Program-made: the position numbers and the translations under genes
Source: Psychromonas sp. 14N.309.X.WAT.B.A12
Lineage (GTDB): Bacteria > Pseudomonadota > Gammaproteobacteria > Enterobacterales > Psychromonadaceae
Length of the DNA stretch: 64,000 bases
NCBI RefSeq assembly: GCF_030397575.1
Contig: NZ_JAPNXS010000006.1
Span: 124,001-188,000 of the forward strand
Direction: 5' to 3'
Notes under the pieces: generated by a model
Database searches by the model: none
The model's input: only the letters and a program-made list of their open reading frames with translations
Told to the model about the DNA's origin: nothing
Part shown: in pieces, positions 1 to 6,222 of the stretch
Numbering within the stretch: the stretch's first letter is position 1
How the letters are laid out: each line of letters opens with the position of its first letter

Positions 1-300
1 AAAAGGGTCAATATAAAGGTTGCGGATTTTAGTGTCCGTTTCACTACTCACTTGATGGGTAATACCACCGGGTATCCACATCGCATGTGTAGATGAAACT
101 ACCCAAACCGCCTCTTCACCGCTTACTCTAAGCACGCCTTGCTCTGACCATAACAATTGTCCACGCGGATGATCATGCACCACCATTCCGGCTTCGGCTC
201 GCATATTTCTGCCATGAGAAAGCACAGGTTGTTCTGGGTCGATAATGTATGCCATCTCACTCGGCGGCAACCTTGTCGCATCAAGAATATCATTTGTCAT
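1..300 (-). CDS. AraC-family transcriptional regulator, N-terminal part only (cut by window edge)
   Basis: Open from an ATG at 300 to the window edge, giving 100 residues with no stop. It begins MTNDILDATRLPPSEMAYII and continues with a cupin-like sensor domain: HDHPRGQLLW, then VLRVSGEEAVWVV, then HAMWIPGGITHQV. This layout, with the paired H-x-H and PxGxxH positions, is typical of the N-terminal ligand-binding domain of AraC/XylS regulators. The DNA-binding half lies outside the window, so the family call rests on the sensor domain alone. It is divergent from the anion permease 80 bp away, and a local regulatory link is plausible but inferred. No clear Shine-Dalgarno sequence is visible. 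Confidence 0.72.
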   Translation of the reverse strand, partial: MTNDILDATRLPPSEMAYIIDPEQPVLSHGRNMRAEAGMVVHDHPRGQLLWSEQGVLRVSGEEAVWVVSSTHAMWIPGGITHQVSSETDTKIRNLYIDPF

Positions 301-380
301 AATTCACACTTAAAACGTCATTAAAGTTTGATTATCATAACCATCAATGACCTAGTTACCAACATTTTCGATGATCAAGG

Positions 381-1787
381 ATGCAACAAGTGGAAAATAA
401 AATCGGTATTAAGAAGTCGATCGCATTCGTCTTTATCCTATTCGCTGTTTATATTATGTTATTTCCCATGGCTGACCAGCCTGCTGCCTTCTCCTATAGC
501 GCTGCGGTCATTTTAATTACACTTACCTGTTGGAGTGCGTCATTGCTGCCGCCCTTCTTAACAGGGTTAATCTTTTTTGCGTTAGCCATTACATTACAAT
601 TAATCGAACCTAATTTATTGTTTGCAGGATTTGGCTCCACTGCCGTTTGGTTAATTATTGCGGGGTTCATTATTGGCTCAGCTATCTCTTCATCAGGGTT
701 AGATAAAAGACTAGCAGCTGTTATCGCACCACATCTCACCATCAGCTACCCACGCCTGATAGCAGGGCTAGTGGTCAGCGCTATCATGCTAGGGTTTATT
801 ATGCCCTCATCCATTGGCAGAGCCGTGGTTTTGATTCCAGTAGGCATGGCACTGGCAGAAAAAGTAGGATTTGTGCAAGGTAGTAATGGTCGCCGCGGCA
901 TTGCAACAGCATTAGCCATTGCTTGTAACATGCCAAGCTTTGCAGTATTGCCTGCCAATATTCCTAATATGATTTTAGCTGGCTCTAGTGAAAATTTATT
1001 TGATGTCCATTTTGGTTACATGGAATATTTGTTACTGCACTTTCCTATTTTAGGCTTAGTAAAGTCCTTAGTATTAATTTGGTTGGTGCTAAAACTATTC
1101 CCTGCCGCCATCAGCGCATCTGAAAATTCAACACAAGCAGAGCAACAAGCGACTGAGTTTGATCATAAATTACAATTAAAAGTATTAGTTATTTTAGGTA
1201 TTACCCTACTATTTTGGGTCACTGACTCATTGCATGGCGTAAATGCAGCTTGGGTGGGTTTAGTTGCTGCGATTCTTCTATTAATGCCTAAATTCGGTGT
1301 TTTAGAAGCGAAGAAATTCAATAGCTCAATCGACTTTGGCACCGTGACATTTGTCTCTGCCGCGTTAGGTTTAGGTACCTTAGTGAATGTATCTGGCGTG
1401 GGAGAAACCATGGGTGAAGCATTTATCCATCTACTGCCAAGTTCCCTTGAAAGTACTTTTTTAAGCTTTATATCCTTGTCATTAATCTCAACTGTAACAG
1501 GTTTAGTCACCACAACGCCTGGTGTGCCGACAGTATTAACACCTATGGCAGCTGATTTTGCACAGGCAACCGGCTTTTCAGTTCCAGCAGTATTAATGAC
1601 ACAAGTGATCGGTTTCTCGACGGTTATTTTCCCGTACCAAGTTGCGCCATTGATTATTGCCATGCAACTGGCCAAAGAGTCACTGGCTAGTTTGTTAAAA
1701 ATCACCCTACCACTCGCACTGATCACCATTGTGATACTCATGCCACTGGATTATCTATGGTGGAACTTATTAGGTTGGATAAATTAA
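381..1787 (+). CDS. SLC13/DASS-type anion permease
   Basis: Protein of 468 residues made almost entirely of hydrophobic helices, about 11-13 by eye. It begins with a short polar N-terminus (MQQVENKIGIKK). Two related hairpin-type segments (IMPSSIGRAVVLIPV near residue 140, TTTPGVPTVLTPMA near 375) look like the internally duplicated substrate loops of the DASS/ArsB fold. Proteins of this class import dicarboxylates, sulfate or related anions with sodium across the inner membrane; the substrate cannot be read from the sequence. The start is uncertain: AAGG lies directly before the ATG at 381 but at good spacing before an in-frame GTG at 390, which may be the true start. It is divergent from the AraC-type gene and followed by a heptamer repeat. 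Confidence 0.75.
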   Translation: MQQVENKIGIKKSIAFVFILFAVYIMLFPMADQPAAFSYSAAVILITLTCWSASLLPPFLTGLIFFALAITLQLIEPNLLFAGFGSTAVWLIIAGFIIGSAISSSGLDKRLAAVIAPHLTISYPRLIAGLVVSAIMLGFIMPSSIGRAVVLIPVGMALAEKVGFVQGSNGRRGIATALAIACNMPSFAVLPANIPNMILAGSSENLFDVHFGYMEYLLLHFPILGLVKSLVLIWLVLKLFPAAISASENSTQAEQQATEFDHKLQLKVLVILGITLLFWVTDSLHGVNAAWVGLVAAILLLMPKFGVLEAKKFNSSIDFGTVTFVSAALGLGTLVNVSGVGETMGEAFIHLLPSSLESTFLSFISLSLISTVTGLVTTTPGVPTVLTPMAADFAQATGFSVPAVLMTQVIGFSTVIFPYQVAPLIIAMQLAKESLASLLKITLPLALITIVILMPLDYLWWNLLGWIN

Positions 1788-1803
1788 GGTTAGGGAATGG
1801 GGA

Positions 1804-1852
1804 TGGTGAAAGGTTAAAGGTTAAAGGTTAAAGGTTAAAGGTTAAAGGTGAA
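1804..1852 (+). repeat. Tandem heptamer array, unit AGGTTAA
   Basis: Five perfect consecutive copies of AGGTTAA run from 1811 to 1845, flanked by degenerate copies TGGTGAA (1804-1810) and AGGTGAA (1846-1852). The array lies 17 bp after the permease stop codon. It marks the left edge of the accessory block that ends at another heptamer array near 4.7 kb. Such short tandem arrays vary in copy number by replication slippage. No gene reads through it. The rest of the 1788-2319 interval holds the transposase remnant and its repeats. Confidence 0.9.
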
Positions 1853-2031
1853 AGCATGCAGGCTAAAAAAAGGAATCGCAGAGCTCTTCCGCTCGTAATA
1901 CTAGCCTGCCGGCTAACTCGCCCAGCGCCCCAAGGTCAAAACATGTTTCGTCACTTTTAAAGTAATAGTTAAGTGGGGTAATTAAGGAAATAATTAAAGA
2001 CAGAAAAATCTTCTGTGACTCGTCAAAGTTT

Positions 2032-2140
2032 TGGGTGTCCCATAATAGTTCTATAAATAAGCGCAGCGAACACAGCGTGAAATACAATGGTAATAAGGGG
2101 TATCAGATAACGATACTTGCGATTGGCGAGACTGAGTCAT
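2032..2140 (-). pseudogene. REP-associated (Y1/IS200-like) transposase remnant, N-terminus only
   Basis: From an ATG at 2140, preceded by a strong GGAGG site, the frame reads MTQSRQSQVSLSDTPYYHCI then SRCVRCAYL and stops at 2051-2053. SDTPYYHCISRCVRRA-type sequence is the hallmark start of REP-associated tyrosine transposases of marine gammaproteobacteria, which are about 300 residues long. The HUH and tyrosine catalytic parts are missing, so an internal deletion is inferred. The remnant runs into TGGGTGTCC at 2032-2040, which recurs in the same orientation at 2215-2223 upstream. It looks like a deletion derivative that kept both ends of the element. Coding function is lost. Confidence 0.65.
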
Positions 2141-2214
2141 AACACACTACCTCCAAGAAGCTGAAATAAGCACTTCTAAAAGATAGTTTAGGTTTTAAAT
2201 TAATTCAAAGTAGA

Positions 2215-2260
2215 TGGGTGTCCGCTACTACTATGTGGAGCGTCCATATATGCCCCATAG
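2215..2260. repeat. REP-like palindrome with TGGGTGTCC flank, upstream end of the transposase relic
   Basis: TGGGTGTCC at 2215-2223 matches the copy at 2032-2040. It is followed by an imperfect hairpin at 2231-2260 whose arms CTATG-GG-GC and GC-CC-CATAG pair over nine base pairs with two single-base bulges. Short bulged palindromes beside a fixed motif are what REP-associated transposases act on. Assigning this one to the adjacent relic is inference from position and the shared motif. Confidence 0.45.
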
Positions 2261-2319
2261 TTCTCCTGTTATATGACTAGCTCAGAAGGTAGTTGCAATG
2301 GATTAATTTAGGTTTAGGG

Positions 2320-2688
2320 CTATAGCTCTAAATTCTTACACATTTTTCCCCAAACCATTTTAGCAAACTCTTTTATTGCAATCCCCTTAGGCTCACCTTG
2401 TTGCTTGTACAGTTGCCCAAACACAGCTTGAGACATACCAACAGAATAGCCCACCATGAAACCACGCTTAGTATTACTCAAGTATTCGCCGTTTGCATAA
2501 AAGTCTAACTTTTCATACATATAATTCGTTATTTCATTACTAGCAGAGTCGTTATTAGTATAGGTTGCAGCCGCTGCACATAGCGAGTGCTTAGACATTT
2601 GTTCGTAGAACTCTTGCGTATTTTGCTTCGGTAAAGCTTGAGCTCCAAATGAGATCAATAGTGTTGCGAGAATCATAAAATATTTCAT
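2320..2688 (-). CDS. Small secreted protein of unknown function
   Basis: The ORF is 122 residues from the ATG at 2688; a GTG three codons upstream (2697) is possible but less likely. The first 18-20 residues (MKYFMILATLLISFGAQA) are a signal peptide with an AQA cleavage site, so the mature protein of about 104 residues should be periplasmic or secreted. It has two cysteines (HSLCAAAA, and MCKN near the C-terminus) that could form a disulfide. It has no lipobox and no domain I recognise. It lies downstream, in the minus direction, of the attC-like hairpin at 2781-2876 and shares orientation with the two other small accessory genes, so it may be a cassette gene. No terminator is obvious. Confidence 0.6.
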   Translation of the reverse strand: MKYFMILATLLISFGAQALPKQNTQEFYEQMSKHSLCAAAATYTNNDSASNEITNYMYEKLDFYANGEYLSNTKRGFMVGYSVGMSQAVFGQLYKQQGEPKGIAIKEFAKMVWGKMCKNLEL

Positions 2689-2780
2689 AGACGTCACTTT
2701 TTTGTAATTTTGAAACTAGAACCCATTATACAGAACAACACCCTTATAGCATGTCAATTTTACTGAATTTAGTGTGGTAT

Positions 2781-2876
2781 ATAACGCTAAGCTAACGTGC
2801 ACAAAACCTTGGCTAGACTTTTTGCGAAGCAAAACTGCCAAGCGTTTTGGGTCACAGTTAAGCGCCTTGTATGGAT
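2781..2876 (-). other. Candidate integron attC recombination site
   Basis: Read on the minus strand, 2863-2791 forms a 73-nt imperfect hairpin. It starts with GCTTAAC (fitting the R'' consensus RYYYAAC) and ends with GTTAGC. Inside, AAAACGCTTGGC pairs with GCCAAGGTTTT, then TTTTGC and GCAAAA flank a TTC loop, with unpaired bases on the two arms. Core and spacing resemble the VCR-type attC sites of Vibrio, whose bottom strand folds for integrase. The 3' end is followed by GCGTTAT. A second small dyad, GGCTTTGG/CCAAAGCTT, lies at about 2930-2955. No integrase gene is in the window. The rest of the 2689-2983 interval shows no gene. Confidence 0.5.
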
Positions 2877-2983
2877 AATAACCCCACCAAATAGTTACCT
2901 TTTAAACCTGTTTAGGTAAAGTGAGGCCCAAGCTTTGGCTGCAACCAAAGCCTTCTTGTTAGCATTTACTAAATTATAAAACA

Positions 2984-3388
2984 TTACTTCTTGTCATAAA
3001 CACTAAGATGCGGACAAGATCTAAGCGCTAAAAATAAATATATTACCCCACCCAAATAACCAATAACTGAAAATATGGGTAACAAACTTTGGAGAGATAA
3101 CCCGAGAGTAATGAATATAAAAGCCTTAACAATATAATGAACTCCCATATATGTCCCTAGGCTTAATGTGCTTGATAACGTCACAAGATTCTTAGAGTTG
3201 ATTGCCTGTGTAATAAGTTGATCTCGGGTTGCGATCTCATGCTTATGTTTCCCCCAAATAGACTCGGTATGTTTAGTTAATTTTTGCCCAAAAAATAAAA
3301 TAAACCAAAAAATAGCAGAGCCTATAACACCTTGAACTATTGTTGGCCAACTTAGTATTTGATTTACGAGTTCCACACTATTCTCCAT
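2984..3388 (-). CDS. Small integral membrane protein of unknown function (cassette-like)
   Basis: Protein of 134 residues. One hydrophobic segment lies near residues 18-34 (GVIGSAIFWFILFFG). A charged stretch follows (HTESIWGKHKHEIATRD). Then come two or three more segments from about 66 to 124, so it probably spans the inner membrane three or four times. I recognise no family. The gene sits between perfect 12-bp inverted repeats: CTTGTTAGCATT at 2955-2966 and AATGCTAACAAG at 3392-3403. The ATG is only 3 bp from the right repeat, and an attC-like hairpin follows its stop. That is the geometry of an integron gene cassette, whose single ORF fills the space between attC ends. Orientation is the same as the neighbouring accessory genes. 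Confidence 0.6.
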   Translation of the reverse strand: MENSVELVNQILSWPTIVQGVIGSAIFWFILFFGQKLTKHTESIWGKHKHEIATRDQLITQAINSKNLVTLSSTLSLGTYMGVHYIVKAFIFITLGLSLQSLLPIFSVIGYLGGVIYLFLALRSCPHLSVYDKK

Positions 3389-3548
3389 ATGAATGCTAAC
3401 AAGGCTGTAGAATTTCTCTATTTACAAGAATACACTGCCATTTATAAAATTTAATAATCAAATAAAACAACAAGTTAAAAATCGTAATTTCTTATAAATT
3501 TACAATTAATAGTTAAATTTTACTAGCTGTCCACCTCAGGGAGTGTTG

Positions 3549-4370
3549 TTACATGTACGATGACAACCAGCCACAAATTTTACCTAAGTCAATCCACGCA
3601 GGTGACACGATTACACCAGATTGAAATGCAGCGAAAAAAGCTAATATAGCTGTGAGACGAAGCATCCATGAATTTGCAGATTTTGCAGATTTAGCTCTTG
3701 CTGTTTCAATTTGATATTGCTCTAAAGTGGCAATTGCTTTTCCTGTAATTATAAAGTCAAAGCTACTACCATTATTTTTTAATTCTCCAGACGCTACAAA
3801 AGAAGATAAATACAAATCCATTTTTTTACGCATCTCTGTTTTTTGAGGATGTAAGTACCACCTAATTGAATACATGTAACTCATAAGATCAAGTGATGAA
3901 AATGATTTATGAGGATCCTCAGATTGTTTTACAATTATACTTTCTAAAACCTTCATTCTTTTTGGGAGTTGAAGGTTCTTTTTATTAAAGAAGTATTGGG
4001 GAACAGAGTGCTTTGCAAGTACATAGAACGACTGTAGCTTATAAAACCAAGTCCACTCATGAAGCATATAATCGCAAACACCTTTGTATGTATGTGTGAC
4101 TAAACCATGATAATGCTCAATTCGTAAACGTAAGCCAGGGTAAAGTAAAAACGGGATTATTGCTTCTGTACGGAAACCACCTCCTTCAAAGTGACTACCA
4201 GTTATACCATTACTCTCAATAGAGTTAACCAGCATGATAGGAGAGTCACCATCGTAAATACTTATAGAATAGCAATTTATGTTCTTTCCTGATTGACCGC
4301 TTCTCGGGGTTTGAACAGGGCATGGCTTTTTTAATAACCGATTCAAAATCCATTTCGTAAATTTATTCAT
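3549..4370 (-). CDS. Unrecognised protein with C-terminal membrane anchor
   Basis: Protein of 273 residues. The N-terminus is basic (MNKFTKWILNRLLKK). The middle holds a probable mixed alpha/beta globular part rich in aromatic residues (for example HEWTWFYKLQSFYVL, SYMYSIRWYLHP). Near residues 190-220, FVASGELKNNGSSFDFIITG resembles the turn and wing of a winged helix. A lysine/alanine-rich stretch follows, then a single hydrophobic segment near 238-260. I do not recognise the family. The coding part is bracketed by an 11-bp inverted repeat, GTTACATGTAC (3548-3558) and its complement (4388-4398). The stop codon falls inside the left copy. Low GC and flanking repeats suggest a horizontally acquired gene. 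Confidence 0.55.
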   Translation of the reverse strand: MNKFTKWILNRLLKKPCPVQTPRSGQSGKNINCYSISIYDGDSPIMLVNSIESNGITGSHFEGGGFRTEAIIPFLLYPGLRLRIEHYHGLVTHTYKGVCDYMLHEWTWFYKLQSFYVLAKHSVPQYFFNKKNLQLPKRMKVLESIIVKQSEDPHKSFSSLDLMSYMYSIRWYLHPQKTEMRKKMDLYLSSFVASGELKNNGSSFDFIITGKAIATLEQYQIETARAKSAKSANSWMLRLTAILAFFAAFQSGVIVSPAWIDLGKICGWLSSYM

Positions 4371-4398
4371 GCCACCCCAGTTTGACAGTACATGTAAC

Positions 4399-4688
4399 TG
4401 TTTATTAAACCGAAAAATTCCATATTTCAGGTGGAAATACGGAATATGTTAATTTGTTAAAATTAATATAAACATACCTTTATCAACCATAAAATCAATC
4501 AATTAAGTTATTTTATCAAATCTTCATCACGAGAATAGATGGAAAAAATCCGAATTAATAACGGTAATATGGAATATTGACTCCTCTGTATAAAAAACCG
4601 TCTCCAACACCGCACCAAAATGAGCTTAGTATTAACATGTAAAGAAGTGAGTTCATCGCTTAACTCTTCATCTAGTCCAGTAACATTA
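4399..4688. other. AT-rich non-coding interval
   Basis: Between the unrecognised gene and the heptamer array I see no credible gene. The sequence is AT-rich with scattered short motifs such as GGAATAT (three loose copies at about 4437-4577). A short ORF starting at 4620 consists mainly of the downstream repeat and is not credible. The promoter of the 273-residue gene would be expected in the first 100 bp, but no convincing -35/-10 pair stands out. Confidence 0.5.
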
Positions 4689-4783
4689 CCTTGTACTTTG
4701 TCCCCTTGTAACCTTGTACCTTGTACCTTGCACCTTGTAACCTTGCACCTTGCACCTTGTAACCTTGTACCTTGTCACTTGCT
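4689..4783 (+). repeat. Degenerate tandem heptamer array, unit CCTTGTA
   Basis: About 13 units follow one another: CCTTGTA or CCTTGCA at 4689, 4704, 4712, 4719, 4726, 4733, 4741, 4748, 4755 and 4763, plus variants CTTTGTC (4696), CCTTGTC (4770) and ACTTGCT (4777). An extra A is inserted after some units (4711, 4740, 4762), which shifts the register. The array ends just before the rnpB terminator. Its unit resembles the complement of the left-edge array (CCTTTAA), so related arrays in opposite orientation bound the accessory block. Confidence 0.9.
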
Positions 4784-4791
4784 CCAGAAAC

Positions 4792-4828
4792 GAAAAAGCC
4801 CCTAGTTTATTTTCATAAACTAGGGGCT
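4792..4828 (-). terminator. Intrinsic terminator of rnpB
   Basis: A perfect 13-bp stem, AGCCCCTAGTTTA (4797-4809) with its complement (4816-4828), closes a 6-nt loop. On the minus strand it is followed by a run of Ts. It sits immediately after the 3' end of RNase P RNA. Confidence 0.9.
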
Positions 4829-4832
4829 AAAT

Positions 4833-5205
<373 letters not shown>

Positions 5206-5212
5206 GCGGCGG

Positions 5213-5240
5213 ATTATACGGAAACCAATAGAGATAACAA
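5213..5240 (-). promoter_or_regulatory. rnpB promoter (sigma70 type)
   Basis: On the minus strand TTGTTA (5240-5235), a 16-bp spacer and a perfect TATAAT (5218-5213) precede the RNA start at about 5205-5206 by 7 bp. The discriminator CCGCCGCGG is GC-rich, as in stringently controlled stable RNA promoters; that control is inferred. Start position of the RNA is estimated, not mapped. Confidence 0.75.
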
Positions 5241-5243
5241 GGG

Positions 5244-6104
5244 CTAGAGGTTCTCTAAACCCCATTTATATAAGTCATTTTTCTTAAGGTGGTGAATTTC
5301 AGCTGTGATCGCGGCTGCTTTTTTGAGCGGCAATTCTTTTTTCAATAATGTTAGCGTTTTAATGGCATCGACAGACAGTGCATCTTGCTCTTTTGCAGCA
5401 CCAGCTACCATTAACACAAATTCACCACGACAGTGGTTAGTATCTGAAGCTAACCATTCCAACATTTCACCTGCTGGTAACGCGTAATAAGACTCAAACA
5501 TTTTAGTTAATTCACGCGCGACCACTAATTTTCTGTCTTCCCCCATGATATTAATTATATGTTTTACGGTATCCTGCATACGGCGAGGAGATTCGTAAAA
5601 GATCATGGTTTGAGTTTCTTCTGAGAGTGCTGTTAACTTCTCTGTTTTTGCTTTTTCTTTAACAGGTAAGAACCCTTCGAAAGAAAAGCGGTCAGAAGGT
5701 AAGCCAGCGGCTGAAAGAGCAGTAATTGCAGCACATGCACCAGGTACAGGTACAACATCAACGCCAGCTTCTCGGCATTCATTAACTAAATGATAACCAG
5801 GGTCGCTGATTAATGGCGTACCAGCGTCAGAGATTAATGCAACAGATTGACCTGCTTTTATTTTTTCAATCAAAACACTACCGCGTTGACGTTCGTTGTG
5901 GTCGTGTAATGGAAAAGTAGGTTTACTGATTTGATAGTAGCTTAATAGTTTACCACTGTGGCGAGTATCTTCGGCAGCAATTAAATCGACGTTTTTTAAG
6001 ATTTCAACGGCACGATAGGTAATATCGCCGATATTACCCAAAGGAGTGGCGACAATGTACAACTTTGCGCTTACTTCGTTATTTAATTGATTATTTTCAG
6101 ACAT
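5244..6104 (-). CDS. rsmI: 16S rRNA (cytidine1402-2'-O)-methyltransferase
   Basis: Protein of 286 residues, full length for RsmI (YraL). It methylates the ribose of C1402 in the 16S rRNA decoding centre with SAM, next to the base methylated by RsmH, whose gene is also in this window. Visible motifs are YIVATPLGNIGDITYRA at the N-terminus, AAEDTRHSG, SDAGTPLISDPG near residue 90, and VPVPGACAAITALSAAGLP, which together define the tetrapyrrole-methylase-like fold. It is divergent from lpoA, the conserved arrangement in gammaproteobacteria, and sits immediately upstream of rnpB on the same strand. Start ATG at 6104. Confidence 0.97.
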   Translation of the reverse strand: MSENNQLNNEVSAKLYIVATPLGNIGDITYRAVEILKNVDLIAAEDTRHSGKLLSYYQISKPTFPLHDHNERQRGSVLIEKIKAGQSVALISDAGTPLISDPGYHLVNECREAGVDVVPVPGACAAITALSAAGLPSDRFSFEGFLPVKEKAKTEKLTALSEETQTMIFYESPRRMQDTVKHIINIMGEDRKLVVARELTKMFESYYALPAGEMLEWLASDTNHCRGEFVLMVAGAAKEQDALSVDAIKTLTLLKKELPLKKAAAITAEIHHLKKNDLYKWGLENL

Positions 6105-6222
6105 ATTCGACTCTAATAAGTGTTAAGGATTGTTTAACTAAGTCGGCAATATTACACTATAGGCATCTTGATACCTATCTGAAAACTGATCTTGAATTAG
6201 TTTGATTAAAAAGGACAATAAT

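Noticed and set aside
1163-1741. 192-codon minus-strand ORF in the permease gene
   Set aside because: It is the antisense shadow of the permease; codon pattern and membrane segments support the plus strand.
1863-2087. 74-codon minus-strand ORF
   Set aside because: It begins inside the transposase relic in another frame, has no ribosome-binding site, and resembles no family I know. It is most likely a chance frame through the decayed element.
2725-2757. TTGACA and TATAAT upstream of the small secreted-protein gene
   Set aside because: Both hexamers are perfect, but the spacer is 21 bp, too long for a normal sigma70 promoter, so no promoter is called.
4689-4783. Repeat array as a CRISPR
   Set aside because: Units are 7 bp with no spacers and there are no cas genes; it is a simple tandem array.
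6160-6182. Small dyad ATAGGCAT...ATACCTAT between rsmI and lpoA
   Set aside because: An 8-bp stem with one mismatch in a divergent promoter region is too weak to name.
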